From NCBI RefSeq assembly GCF_019216885.1, contig NZ_JAAQRC020000002.1, forward strand, positions 186,001-250,000: a stretch of DNA of 64,000 nucleotides. The letters are read 5' to 3'. The position numbers and the translations under genes were made by a program. Positions 16,505-24,912 of the stretch are shown in pieces (the first letter of the stretch is position 1; the number at the start of each line of letters is the position of its first letter). This DNA comes from Methylobacterium sp. SyP6R. GTDB taxonomy: Bacteria; Pseudomonadota; Alphaproteobacteria; Rhizobiales; Beijerinckiaceae. The notes below the pieces were generated by a model. That model was not told where the DNA came from. It saw only the letters and a list, made by a program, of their open reading frames with translations, and did no database searches.

Positions 16505-18031
16505 TCAGTGGGTCGCCCGTTCCATCACGGCGACGCGACTGGCTTCGGTGTGGTCGAGGATGCCGCGGTTGCGGCCGCGGCTCAGCACCATGACGCGGTG
16601 GGAGAGGCCCAGGACCTCGTCGAGGTCCGAGCTCACCACGATCACCGCGAGACCGTTGCGCGCGAGATCGGTGATCACGTCGTAGATCTGGGCCCGGGCG
16701 CCCACGTCGATGCCGCGGGTCGGCTCGTCCAGGATCACGATCCGGGGCTGCCGCGCGATGCTCTTGGCCAGCACGACCTTCTGCTGGTTGCCGCCGGACA
16801 GGTGCTTGCACGGCTGGCCGGCACGACCCTTGATGCCGAACCGGCGGATGCCGTCCTGGGCGAAGCGGCGCACGGCGCCGGGCCGGACGAAGCTGCCCGG
16901 CGCGACGCGCGCGTAATTGCCGAGCGCGATGTTGTCGCCGATCGAGTGCTCCAGCACGAGCCCCTGGAGCTTACGGTCCTCGGGCACGAGCACGATGCCG
17001 GCCTTCAGGCCGTCGGCCGGGCTCCTCGGGACGAACTGCCGCCCCTCGGCCACGATGTGGCCGGACTGGATCGGATCGGCGCCGGCAATGGCCCGCACCA
17101 GCTCTGTCCGCCCCGCCCCGACGATGCCGGCGATGCCGAAGACCTCCCCGGCCCTGACCGAGAACGACACGTCGGTGAAGGCGCCGCTCGGCGACGTCAG
17201 GCCCTCGACGCGCAGGGCCTCCGGGCCCTGGCTCGGCACGATCGGCGGGAACATGCGGTCGAGCGGGCGGCCGACCATGGTCTCGACGAGGGTCTTCACC
17301 GGAGTTTGGGCGCTCTCGAAGGCACCCACGAGCTGACCGTCCCGCAGGACGAGGATGCGGTCGGCGATGCGGGCGATCTCGTCCAGGCGGTGGCTGATGT
17401 AGATGAAGCCCAGGCCCGCCTGCTTGAAGCGTGCGATCTGCGCGAAGAGCCGGTCGGTCTCCTCGCCGCCGAGCGCCGCGGTGGGCTCGTCGAGGATCAG
17501 GAGCCTGGCGTCGAGCGTCAGCGCCTTGGCGATCTCGACCTGCTGCTGGGCCGCGACGCGCAGGTCGCGCACGAGGGTGTCGGCGGACACGTCGAGCCCG
17601 AGGCGGCGTAGCTGCTCGGTGGCGCGCCGCGCCATGCCCGCGCGGTCGACCCGGCCGTGCCGCGTGGGCAGGTGGCCGACGAACACGTTCTCGGCGATGG
17701 AGAGTTCCGGCAGGAGCCGCATCTCCTGGTGGATGAGCCCGATGCCCTGGCTCAGGGCATCGGCCGGGCTCGTCGGCGCGTAGGGCCGGCCGTTCCAGGT
17801 CATGGTGCCGGCGGAGGGCTGCACCAGGCCGGCGATGATCGAGGAGACGGTCGATTTGCCCGCTCCGTTCTCGCCGAGCAGCGCCACCACCTCGCCCGGG
17901 CGGACGTCGAGGTCGACGCCGCGCAGGACCGGGACAGGGCCGTATTGCTTGGCGATGCCGCGGATCGACAGGCCCTCGCGGAGGATCGGTGTGCCGGGTG
18001 TCGTCGCGTCGGGACTCGCTACGTCGGTCAT
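16505..18031 (-). CDS. Sugar ABC transporter ATP-binding protein (RbsA-type, two nucleotide-binding domains)
   Basis: 508-residue fused ATPase of the ribose/xylose/galactoside importer class. The first domain has Walker A GENGAGKST (about 53-61), the signature-like LRVAAQQQVEIAKAL and Walker B LLILDEPTAALGG. The second has the degenerate P-loop GIVGAGRTE, the signature LSGGNQQK and VILDEPTRGIDVGA, as usual in this family, where only one site is fully catalytic. The ATG at 18031 is preferred because AGGA stands 8 bases before it; an ATG three codons upstream is possible. It follows the binding-protein gene after a strong hairpin. It drives uptake with the permease and binding protein of the same operon. 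Confidence 0.93.
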   Translation of the reverse strand: MTDVASPDATTPGTPILREGLSIRGIAKQYGPVPVLRGVDLDVRPGEVVALLGENGAGKSTVSSIIAGLVQPSAGTMTWNGRPYAPTSPADALSQGIGLIHQEMRLLPELSIAENVFVGHLPTRHGRVDRAGMARRATEQLRRLGLDVSADTLVRDLRVAAQQQVEIAKALTLDARLLILDEPTAALGGEETDRLFAQIARFKQAGLGFIYISHRLDEIARIADRILVLRDGQLVGAFESAQTPVKTLVETMVGRPLDRMFPPIVPSQGPEALRVEGLTSPSGAFTDVSFSVRAGEVFGIAGIVGAGRTELVRAIAGADPIQSGHIVAEGRQFVPRSPADGLKAGIVLVPEDRKLQGLVLEHSIGDNIALGNYARVAPGSFVRPGAVRRFAQDGIRRFGIKGRAGQPCKHLSGGNQQKVVLAKSIARQPRIVILDEPTRGIDVGARAQIYDVITDLARNGLAVIVVSSDLDEVLGLSHRVMVLSRGRNRGILDHTEASRVAVMERATH

Positions 18032-18118
18032 GGGCGGCATCCTGCTGAGCGGGGGGCGACGGAGCGGAGACCGGTTCGTCGTCATCGAGCACCTGGGGCT
18101 GCGGCCTTCGCCGGCCCC

Positions 18119-18153
18119 GACCGCCGTCCGGCGCGGAGGGCCGGACGGCGGTC
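18119..18153 (-). promoter_or_regulatory. Intercistronic hairpin downstream of the binding-protein gene
   Basis: A perfect 14-bp inverted repeat (GACCGCCGTCCGGC with GCCGGACGGCGGTC) encloses a 7-base loop, starting 7 bases after the binding-protein stop codon on the transcribed strand. No T-run follows. Such structures usually protect the upstream mRNA or attenuate read-through, so that the binding protein is made in excess over ATPase and permease. Confidence 0.7.
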
Positions 18154-18159
18154 ACCCCG

Positions 18160-19089
18160 TCAGGGATGGTTCGCGATGTACTGCTCGGCGTTGTCCTTGG
18201 TGGTCAGCGCCGCGTCCTGGAGCTGCTCGGCCGGGACCTTCTTGCCGGCGACGAGATCGAGGGCGGATTGCAGCGCCAGCTTGCCCATGGCTTGCGTGCG
18301 CTGGGTCATGGTCGCGTCGAGGGTGCCGTCCTTCACGGCCTTGAGGCCGGCCAGATCGCCGTCGAAGCCGAAGACCCAGATCTTGCGCCCGAGATTGGCT
18401 GCCTTGACCGCCTGGGCGGCGCCGAGCGCCAGCGCGTCGGCCCGGCCGAAGAACATCGTGATGCCGGGATGCCGCTGGAGCATGTTCTGCGCGATGTTGA
18501 AGCCCTCGTCCTTCATCCACATCTTCGAGGCCTCGCGGCCGACCTCCTTGATGCCGGGGCAGGTCGCCATGGCTTCCTTGAAGCCCTTGTCGCGGTCCTG
18601 CTCGGGCGTCGTGCCGATCTGGCCCTGGATGATGCCGAGCTCGCCCTTCCCGCCGGAGACCTTGCAGGCGTAATCGCCGAGCGTCTTGGCGGCGACCACC
18701 GAGTTCGTGGCGATGAAGGTGTCGCCCGGGGCGTCGGTCGGGTTGCGGTCCACCGCCACGACGGGAATGCCGGCCGCCTTCGCGGTCTTCACCGGGACGG
18801 CGGCGGCGGCGGCGCCCGCCGGGATGTAGATCAGGGCCTGGATCTTCTGGTTGACCAGGTCCTGGATCTGGCTGACCTGTGTCGCTCCATCGCCCTTGGC
18901 ATCGACCGTGACGACGGTCGCGCCCATCTCCTTGGCGTTGCGCTCGACCGATTGCTTGATCTGGTTGAAGAAGTCGGCCTGCAGGTTGGCGACGGCCAGG
19001 CCGATCTTGACCGGCTCGGCGGCGTGGGCGCCGAACGGAACCAGCGCGAGCAGGGCGGCACCGGCCATCAGTGAGCGTAGCGTGGTCAT
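18160..19089 (-). CDS. Periplasmic sugar-binding protein of the ABC importer (RbsB-like)
   Basis: 309 residues with a clear Sec signal peptide (MTTLRSLMAGAALLALVPFG, cleaved after AHA). The mature part is a periplasmic-binding-protein type 1 fold of the ribose group: IGLAVANLQADFFNQI, DLVNQKIQALIYIPAG, VVAVDRNPTD, FFGRADALALGAAQAV and VFGFDGD. AGAGGA precedes the ATG. It captures the sugar or polyol in the periplasm and delivers it to the permease. Perfect hairpins stand on both sides of this gene, consistent with separately tuned, higher expression. The ligand is unknown; the neighbouring polyol dehydrogenases suggest a sugar alcohol or a rare pentose/tetrose. Confidence 0.93.
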   Translation of the reverse strand: MTTLRSLMAGAALLALVPFGAHAAEPVKIGLAVANLQADFFNQIKQSVERNAKEMGATVVTVDAKGDGATQVSQIQDLVNQKIQALIYIPAGAAAAAVPVKTAKAAGIPVVAVDRNPTDAPGDTFIATNSVVAAKTLGDYACKVSGGKGELGIIQGQIGTTPEQDRDKGFKEAMATCPGIKEVGREASKMWMKDEGFNIAQNMLQRHPGITMFFGRADALALGAAQAVKAANLGRKIWVFGFDGDLAGLKAVKDGTLDATMTQRTQAMGKLALQSALDLVAGKKVPAEQLQDAALTTKDNAEQYIANHP

Positions 19090-19118
19090 GTTTCCTCTCT
19101 CGTGGTTCTTGTCGTTGG

Positions 19119-19148
19119 GTCGGCCGGCTTAAGGGAGAGCCGGCCGAC
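19119..19148 (-). promoter_or_regulatory. Intercistronic hairpin between permease and binding-protein genes
   Basis: A perfect 11-bp stem (GTCGGCCGGCT with AGCCGGCCGAC) has an 8-base loop and starts 5 bases after the permease stop on the transcribed strand. There is no T-run. Together with the hairpin downstream of the binding-protein gene it brackets that gene, as expected for a processing or stability element. Confidence 0.65.
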
Positions 19149-19152
19149 GGGG

Positions 19153-20133
19153 TCACCGGCGGCGCCGGATGAGGGTGTCGAAGGCCACCGCGGCGGCGAT
19201 CATCAGGCCGACGATGATGTCCTTGTCGTAGGTCTGGGCGCCGATCTGGCTCAGCCCGCTGTTCAGGACGCCGATGATCAGGACGCCGATGAGCGTGCCG
19301 CCCATCGAGCCGACGCCGCCCGACAGGCTGGCGCCTCCGATCACCACCGCGGCGATGGCGGTCAGTTCGTAGCCGAGGCCGTCATAGGGCTGCGAGGTCT
19401 GGAGGCGAGCGGCATTGGCCATGCCGGCGATCGCCGCGAGGGCGCCCGCCAGGACGTAGACGCCGACGATGTAGAGGCGCACCGGGATGCCCGCGAGCCG
19501 CGCGACCTCCGGGTTGCCGCCGATGGCGTAGAGGTTGCGTCCCTCCGGCCGGAACCGGAGGAAGGCCCATCCCGCCACGACGAGGAGCAGGAAGAACGCC
19601 GTCGTGGTCGTGATGAGGCCGAAATGCCGGGTCGTGTTCAGGGTGTTGAAGGCGTCGGGCCAGCCCGAGACGACGTTGCCGTCGGTGTACTTGTTGGCCA
19701 GTCCCCGGGCGACCGTCATCAGCGCGAGCGTCGCGATGAAGGGCGGCAGTCGCGCGAAGGTGATCAGGAGCCCGGAGGCGAGGCCGCAGACCGATCCGGC
19801 CAGGAGGCCGCACAGCAGCGCCGGGACGAAGGGCATCCCGAGCGCCGAGAACAACCACCCGGTGGTCATCGCCGAGAAAGCGAGCACCGAGCCGACCGAG
19901 AGATCGATCCCGCCCGTGATGATCACGAACGTCATCCCGATCGCCAGGATACCGTAGACGGTCACCTGGTCGAAGATGATGATCGCGTTCTGGACCGTGA
20001 AGAAGTGATCGGCCTTGAACGAGAAGAAGATCGACAGCGCCACGAGCCCGACGAGTGGGCCCCACACACCGCTCGTCAGGTCGAGCCGGACCCGCTTCTC
20101 GCCTTCGCTAAACCGTTCGACCCGCGCCGTCAT
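19153..20133 (-). CDS. Sugar ABC transporter permease (RbsC-type)
   Basis: 326-residue integral membrane protein with about nine to ten hydrophobic segments and the family hallmark ITGGIDLSVGSVLAFSAM. The conserved EAA-like cytoplasmic segment is YAIGGNPEVARLAGIPVRL, and the end has the usual GVVSMGG-like stretch (LSGGVGSMGGTLIGVLIIG). The ATG opening MTARVERFSE has a GAGGGCGGA Shine-Dalgarno region; the reading frame upstream of it is low-complexity. It forms the inner-membrane channel for the operon's ATPase and binding protein. It starts 34 bases after the kinase gene. Confidence 0.92.
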   Translation of the reverse strand: MTARVERFSEGEKRVRLDLTSGVWGPLVGLVALSIFFSFKADHFFTVQNAIIIFDQVTVYGILAIGMTFVIITGGIDLSVGSVLAFSAMTTGWLFSALGMPFVPALLCGLLAGSVCGLASGLLITFARLPPFIATLALMTVARGLANKYTDGNVVSGWPDAFNTLNTTRHFGLITTTTAFFLLLVVAGWAFLRFRPEGRNLYAIGGNPEVARLAGIPVRLYIVGVYVLAGALAAIAGMANAARLQTSQPYDGLGYELTAIAAVVIGGASLSGGVGSMGGTLIGVLIIGVLNSGLSQIGAQTYDKDIIVGLMIAAAVAFDTLIRRRR

Positions 20134-20167
20134 GTGTCCGCCCTCGTCCTCGCGGTCTGTGCCGCGA

Positions 20168-21646
20168 TCAGTGGTCCGCTTCCGTTCGCCGCGATCTCGC
20201 GCGGCCGATCGCCTCGCTCCATCGGTCCCGCGCCCGCCGCCGCGCTCCGGCATCCAAGGCCGGCGCGAACCGGTCGTGCAGGGCCCGCCGCGTCGTGAGA
20301 TCGCCTTCCGTCCAGAGCCCCGCCCCCAGCCCGGCAAGATGAACGACGCCGAGGGCGGAGAGCTCGGCCGTGTCGCTGCGCAGGATCGGCCGGCCGAGAA
20401 TGTCGGCCTCGCTCTGCATCAATCCGTCGTTGCGCGTCGGCCCGCCATCCACGAAGAGCGCGTCGATGCGGGTCGGACCGCGCTCGATGGCCTCGACGAC
20501 ATCCGCGATCTGGTGCGCGATCGAGTCGAACGCCGCGCGGGCGAGGCTGCCCCGCGAGGTGCCGAGCGAGAGGTTGGCGACGAGGCCGACGGCGCCGTCG
20601 TCCCACCACGGTGCGCCGAGGCCGGTGAAGCCCGGGACGAGGCAGACTCCCTCGTCGACCGACGAGCGGGCGAGCTCGGCGAGTTCGTCCAGGCTCACGC
20701 CCAGAAGCGTCGCGAGCCAGCGCAGGGTCGAGCCGGCTGCCCGGATGTTGCCCTCGGCCGCGTAGGCGACGGCGTCGCCGATCTGCCAGGCGATCGTCCG
20801 GCACAGGCCGGGATCGAGATCCGCGCCCGTCTCGACGAGGCCCATGACCGACGAGCCGGTGCCGTGCGTCGCCTTGACCTGGCCGGGCTTCTGGGCGCCG
20901 TGGCCGAACAGGGCGGCGTGGGAATCGGCCATCACCGCCAGGAGCGGCACGCCGTCCGGCAACGGGGACAGGCCTCTGACGGACGGGAACGGCCCCGTCG
21001 AGGGGAGCACGGCCGGAAGAGCCGCGGCCGGGATGCGAAAAAGCTCGAGGAGCTCAGCGCTCCAGCGGCACCGCTCGATGTCGAGCAGTTGCGTGCGCGA
21101 CGCATTGCCCGCCTCGATGACGTGCTCCGACCCGAAGCGGCTCATGATCCAGCTGTCGATGGTGCCGATGCGGATCTCGCCGGTCGCGGCCCGGGTCCCG
21201 GTCGGGTCGACCTGGTCGAGGAGCCAGCGTGCCTTGAGCGCCGAGAACATCGGATCGAGCGGCAGGCCGCTGATCGCCCGGACCCGCCCGGGCGCGTCAC
21301 CCACGCCGATGCGCCGGGCGAGGCCGGACGTCCGCTGGTCCTGCCACGACAGAACCGGCGAGAGGGGCGCACCCGTGCGCGCATCCCACAGCAGGCACGA
21401 TTCCCGCTGGGTGCTCAAGCCGACCGCGACGACGGCGCGGCCGGTCTCGGGCGTCAGGCAGGCGCCGACCGCCGCCTGGACGCTGCGCCAGATCTCGTCG
21501 GCGTCCTGCTCGACCCATCCTGCTTGCGGATGCCGCTCGGTGACGGCGGCCTGGCCCCGCGCGACGACCGAGCCGGACCCGTCGACCAGCAGGCACTTGG
21601 TCGAGCTCGTTCCCTGGTCGATGCCGAGAACGAAGGCGGCCGTCAC
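20168..21646 (-). CDS. FGGY-family carbohydrate kinase, glycerol-kinase-like
   Basis: 492 residues, the normal size for FGGY kinases. The N-terminal phosphate-binding motif GIDQGTSSTKCLLVD and GWVEQDADEIW, and the C-terminal ATHGTGSSVM, GFTGLGAPWWD and LFVDGGPTRNDGLMQ, match glycerol kinase more than xylulokinase. It would phosphorylate the ketose or polyol produced by the SDR enzymes. The GTG start overlaps the stop of the transketolase C-subunit gene (GTGA), so translation is coupled. The glycerol-kinase-like sequence suggests a short (C3-C5) substrate; ribulose, xylulose, erythrulose or glycerol are all possible. Confidence 0.87.
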   Translation of the reverse strand: MTAAFVLGIDQGTSSTKCLLVDGSGSVVARGQAAVTERHPQAGWVEQDADEIWRSVQAAVGACLTPETGRAVVAVGLSTQRESCLLWDARTGAPLSPVLSWQDQRTSGLARRIGVGDAPGRVRAISGLPLDPMFSALKARWLLDQVDPTGTRAATGEIRIGTIDSWIMSRFGSEHVIEAGNASRTQLLDIERCRWSAELLELFRIPAAALPAVLPSTGPFPSVRGLSPLPDGVPLLAVMADSHAALFGHGAQKPGQVKATHGTGSSVMGLVETGADLDPGLCRTIAWQIGDAVAYAAEGNIRAAGSTLRWLATLLGVSLDELAELARSSVDEGVCLVPGFTGLGAPWWDDGAVGLVANLSLGTSRGSLARAAFDSIAHQIADVVEAIERGPTRIDALFVDGGPTRNDGLMQSEADILGRPILRSDTAELSALGVVHLAGLGAGLWTEGDLTTRRALHDRFAPALDAGARRRARDRWSEAIGRARSRRTEADH

Positions 21647-22614
21647 GCGTCGCCCCGGATCTTGAGCAGCGCGCGCGCCGCCGCCTCGATGCCTGCCGCA
21701 TTCAGGCCGAAGTGGTCGAGCAGGAACTGAGTGTCGCCGGTCGGCGCGAAGGCGGGCACGCCGAGGATGCGCATCGGCACCGGGTGATGCTGGGCCACGA
21801 GCTCCGCCACCGCGCCGCCGAGGCCGCCGCCGGACACGGCTTCCTCCGCCGTCACGATCGCACCCGTCTCCCGCGCCGCCTTAAGGATCGTCTCCTCGTC
21901 GAGGGGCTTGAGGGTCGAGACGTTCAGGACGCGGGCCGAGATGCCGGCCTCACCCAGGCGCTTGGCGGCTTCGAGGGCGCGCGACACCATCGTGCCGATC
22001 GCCGCGATGGTGACGTCGCTGCCCTCGGTCAAGGTGGCGATCCGGCCGGGCGTGAAACCGCCGGTCGTCACGGCCGGGATCTTGAAGCGCGGGATGCGCA
22101 TGTAGATCGGCCGGCCAGCTCCCGCCGCCCAGCGCACCGCGCCCCGGGTCTCGTCCGGATCGGCGGGCGCCATCACGGTGAGGTCCGGGATGGCGCGCAT
22201 CCAGGCGAAGTCCTCGATCGAATGGTGCGTCGGCCCGAGCTCGCCATAGGCCAGGCCCGGAGACATGGCGCAGAGCACCACCGGATATTGCGAATAGGCG
22301 CAATCGGCCTTGATCTGCTCGGTCGCACGGCCCGACAGGAACGGCCCGGCGGCGCAGACGAAGGGGATCATCCCGGCATTGGCGAGGCCGGCGCCCACCC
22401 CGACCATGTTCTGCTCGGCGATGCCGACATTGACCAGGCGGTCGGGGAATTCCTTCTGGAACGCTCCGAGATTGCTGGAGCCGATCGAGTCGTTGCACAC
22501 CGCGACGATGCGGGCATCGGCCCGGGCCAGCGAGATGAGTTCCTCGGCGAAGGCCACGCGGCAATCGAAGGTCGGGGCTGCGCCCGGCTTGGGGGCGGCT
22601 TCGGGAGCGCTCAT
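21643..22614 (-). CDS. Transketolase, C-terminal subunit
   Basis: 323 residues corresponding to the pyrimidine-binding and C-terminal domains of transketolase. DRLVNVGIAEQNMVGVGAGL carries the conserved Glu that activates the thiamine ring, followed by YSQYPVVLCAMSPGLAYGEL and a C-terminal domain with VTAEEAVSGGGLGGAVAE. It must pair with the N-terminal subunit encoded immediately upstream, whose stop overlaps this ATG (ATGA). Split transketolases are common in dedicated sugar operons. The pair would move two-carbon units between the kinase product and an aldose phosphate. Confidence 0.93.
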   Translation of the reverse strand: MSAPEAAPKPGAAPTFDCRVAFAEELISLARADARIVAVCNDSIGSSNLGAFQKEFPDRLVNVGIAEQNMVGVGAGLANAGMIPFVCAAGPFLSGRATEQIKADCAYSQYPVVLCAMSPGLAYGELGPTHHSIEDFAWMRAIPDLTVMAPADPDETRGAVRWAAGAGRPIYMRIPRFKIPAVTTGGFTPGRIATLTEGSDVTIAAIGTMVSRALEAAKRLGEAGISARVLNVSTLKPLDEETILKAARETGAIVTAEEAVSGGGLGGAVAELVAQHHPVPMRILGVPAFAPTGDTQFLLDHFGLNAAGIEAAARALLKIRGDA

Positions 22615-23486
22615 CGGGCCAGTTCCTTCAGGGCAATCTCGACCTGCTCGGCGCTCGGGACCTTGTGGTGCCAATCGACCTTGTCTTCCATGAAGGACAC
22701 GCCACGTCCCTTGAAGGTCCGCGCGATGACGGCCCGCGGCCTGTCCGATCCGGTCCGTCCGAGGAGGTCCGCCAGCGCGGACACGTCGTGGCCGTCGACA
22801 TCGTGGACGTCCCAGCCGAAGGCCCGGAACTTGTCGGCCAGCGGCTCGAGTTGGTTGGTCGCCTCGGTACCCGCGCCCTGCTGGAAGCGGTTGCGGTCAA
22901 CGATAGCCGTGAGGTTGCCGAGGCCGCGATGGGCTGCCGCCATGGCGGCCTCCCAGTTCGAGCCTTCCTGCAACTCGCCGTCGCCGAGGACCACGAAGGT
23001 CCGCCAAGTCTCGCCGGCGATCCGTGCGCCCGTGGCCATCCCGACCGCGATCGGCAGGCCGTGGCCGAGCGGGCCGGTATTGGCCTCGACACCCGGGATC
23101 TTGCGCCGGTTCGGATGCCCGTTGAGCGGCGAGAGCGGCTTCATGAAGCTGTCGACAGCCTCAGGTTCAAAGAATCCGCGCAGCGACAGCACGCTGTAGA
23201 AAGCCGCCGCGCAATGGCCCTTCGAAAGCACGAAACGGTCGCGCTTCGGACTCGTCGGGTTCGCCGGATCGATGTCCAGGACGTGGAAGTAGAGCGCCGT
23301 CAGGATGTCGGTGACCGAGAGATCGCCGCCGACATGACCGAGCTGTGCCGCATGGATCGTGCGGATGATCTTCAATCGGACGGCAATGGCGATCTCAGCG
23401 AGCTGTGCCGCGTCGGAGGTGCGCTCGTAGGTTGGCCGACACGGCCTAAGCGCGACCTCCGCGCCGCCGAGAATGGGGCTGGTCAC
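22611..23486 (-). CDS. Transketolase, N-terminal (diphosphate-binding) subunit
   Basis: 291 residues with substrate-channel histidines (HAAQLGHVGGDLSVTDIL, LSKGHCAAAFY, GPLGHGLPIAVGMA). The thiamine-diphosphate motif is GDGELQEGSNWEAAM running to IVDRN (about 178-206). The GTG start is supported by a strong GGGAGG seven bases upstream. It is the first gene of the operon and lies directly behind the putative SorC operator. It forms the active enzyme only with the C-terminal subunit next door. Probably an operon-specific enzyme, separate from a housekeeping transketolase elsewhere. Confidence 0.94.
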   Translation of the reverse strand: MTSPILGGAEVALRPCRPTYERTSDAAQLAEIAIAVRLKIIRTIHAAQLGHVGGDLSVTDILTALYFHVLDIDPANPTSPKRDRFVLSKGHCAAAFYSVLSLRGFFEPEAVDSFMKPLSPLNGHPNRRKIPGVEANTGPLGHGLPIAVGMATGARIAGETWRTFVVLGDGELQEGSNWEAAMAAAHRGLGNLTAIVDRNRFQQGAGTEATNQLEPLADKFRAFGWDVHDVDGHDVSALADLLGRTGSDRPRAVIARTFKGRGVSFMEDKVDWHHKVPSAEQVEIALKELAR

Positions 23487-23500
23487 CGTCTGTCCTCCCG

Positions 23501-23538
23501 GTTTGAATATTTATTCAATTTCGATTGGCTATTCAAAC
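23501..23538 (-). promoter_or_regulatory. Putative SorC operator/promoter region of the transketolase-ABC operon
   Basis: TTGAATA-TT-TATTCAA (23503-23518) is a perfect dyad. Its outer half recurs as TATTCAAAC at 23530-23538, which is also the exact inverse of GTTTGAATA at 23501-23509. The site lies 15-52 bases before the first gene, in an AT-rich patch otherwise foreign to this GC-rich region. SorC-family regulators such as Bacillus DeoR bind similar TTGAA/TTCAA dyads. Binding by the operon's own regulator is inferred. Confidence 0.6.
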
Positions 23539-23580
23539 GAGATCCCGATCGCGTGTCAAGCGGTACCTGACGCAAGGCCG

Positions 23581-23598
23581 CCCCCGCGGAAGCGGGGG
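23581..23598 (+). other. Strong GNRA-loop hairpin in the ribBA leader
   Basis: CCCCCGC-GGAA-GCGGGGG forms a perfect 7-bp GC stem closed by a GGAA tetraloop, about 105 bases before the ribBA start. The surrounding leader is GC-rich. I could not match it to the FMN riboswitch: the conserved junction strings of that aptamer are missing. It may be an mRNA structure for ribBA or a terminator-like element between the divergent operons. Confidence 0.4.
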
Positions 23599-23703
23599 AA
23601 GGGGGCCTGTGCTCACCCAGGGTTCGGCCCCTGGCCGCTCGGACCGGAAGCGTTTAGAGGGGGCAGCCGGCCGGGAGCCGGAGAGAAGGCAGGGACAGGA
23701 GCC

Positions 23704-24825
23704 ATGAGCGCGCGTCAGGACGCCGATCGACTGGACAGCATCGCCGACGCCGTCGCGGCCATTCGGGCGGGCGAGCTGGTCGTCGTGGTCGACGATACGG
23801 ATCGGGAGAACGAGGGCGATCTTATCATGGCCGCCGCGCCGGCCACGGCCGAGCGCATGGCCTTCATGATCCGCCATACGAGCGGAATTATTTGCGCGCC
23901 GATGGGCAGCGAGCGGGCCGAACGGCTGCATCTTCCGCCCATGGTGGCCAACAACCTCGATCCGCTCCGCACTGCCTTCACGGTCAGCGTCGATTACCGG
24001 GTCGGGCTGACCACCGGCATCTCGGCCGAGGAGCGGGCCAACACGGTCAGGGCTCTGGCGCTGGCCGAGGCGCAGCCGCGCGATTTCCTGCGGCCCGGCC
24101 ACGTGTTTCCCCTCATCGCCCGGGCGGGAGGCGTGCTCACGCGCTCCGGTCACACGGAGGCTGCCATCGACCTTGCGGAGATGGCCGGCCTACCGGACGT
24201 GGCCGTGCTCGCCGAGGTGGTCAACGACGACGGCACGGTCAAGCGCTTGGCGGATCTCATGCGCTTCGCGCGGGAACACGGCCTGCGCATCATCTCGATC
24301 GAGGACCTGATTGCCGACCGGCTCAAGAACAAGAAGCTCATCCACCGCCTGCATCAAGAACAGCGGATCATCGATGGAATGGAGGCGACGCTTCACGTCT
24401 ACGGCGTGGACGGCGATGAGCCATCGCAACATGTAGCCGTCACCTTCGGGGCGATCGGCGATGGACGCAACGTACCCTGCCGGATCCAGCAGGAGGACGT
24501 GATCGCCAGCATGCTGGGCAGCGGTCGCGAAGGATGGGACATCGCGCTCCGTCAGTTCAGGGCACAGGGACGAGGCCTGTTCGTTCTGTTGCGACGGCCT
24601 AGCGTTCTCGCCTCGTCGAGCGGGCAGGAGCGGCTGGACGGCGCGGGAGAGCATCACGAGAGTGCACAGGCGCGCAAGAAGCGTTGGCTCGACATCGGCG
24701 TCGGCGCTCAGATCCTCAGGGATCTCGGCATCAGCTCGATCAATCTGATCGCCGCAAAGGACAAGGCCTATGTCGGATTATCCGGCTACGGCATCGACAT
24801 TGTCGGCCGATACTGGCCGGACTGA
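23704..24825 (+). CDS. ribBA: 3,4-dihydroxy-2-butanone-4-phosphate synthase with degenerate GTP cyclohydrolase II domain
   Basis: Riboflavin-pathway enzyme of 373 residues. Residues 1-205 are RibB, converting ribulose 5-phosphate to dihydroxybutanone phosphate and formate: acidic loop VVDDTDRENEGDLIMAA and catalytic TRSGHTEAAIDLAEMAG. Residues 210-373 align with RibA (IGDGRNVPCRI, WLDIGVGAQILRDLGI, YVGLSGYGIDIVGRY) but lack the zinc-binding cysteines and the RCDCG-type motif, so cyclohydrolase activity is unlikely. This RibB plus dead-RibA layout is common in alphaproteobacteria. Ribulose 5-phosphate, its substrate, belongs to the same pool that the divergent transketolase operon would feed. 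Insertion-like DNA begins right after its stop codon. Confidence 0.92.
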   Translation: MSARQDADRLDSIADAVAAIRAGELVVVVDDTDRENEGDLIMAAAPATAERMAFMIRHTSGIICAPMGSERAERLHLPPMVANNLDPLRTAFTVSVDYRVGLTTGISAEERANTVRALALAEAQPRDFLRPGHVFPLIARAGGVLTRSGHTEAAIDLAEMAGLPDVAVLAEVVNDDGTVKRLADLMRFAREHGLRIISIEDLIADRLKNKKLIHRLHQEQRIIDGMEATLHVYGVDGDEPSQHVAVTFGAIGDGRNVPCRIQQEDVIASMLGSGREGWDIALRQFRAQGRGLFVLLRRPSVLASSSGQERLDGAGEHHESAQARKKRWLDIGVGAQILRDLGISSINLIAAKDKAYVGLSGYGIDIVGRYWPD

Positions 24826-24912
24826 GGCCCTGTTGCAGAACGGGTGGGCAAGCTTAAGCTTTGGATGAGCGGCAAGGGCCGGGACAGTGCCCGATACAAA
24901 TTCCAGCACGGC

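Noticed and set aside
23540..23703. FMN riboswitch upstream of ribBA
   Set aside because: The leader lacks the conserved junction strings of the FMN aptamer; only a simple GC hairpin is present.
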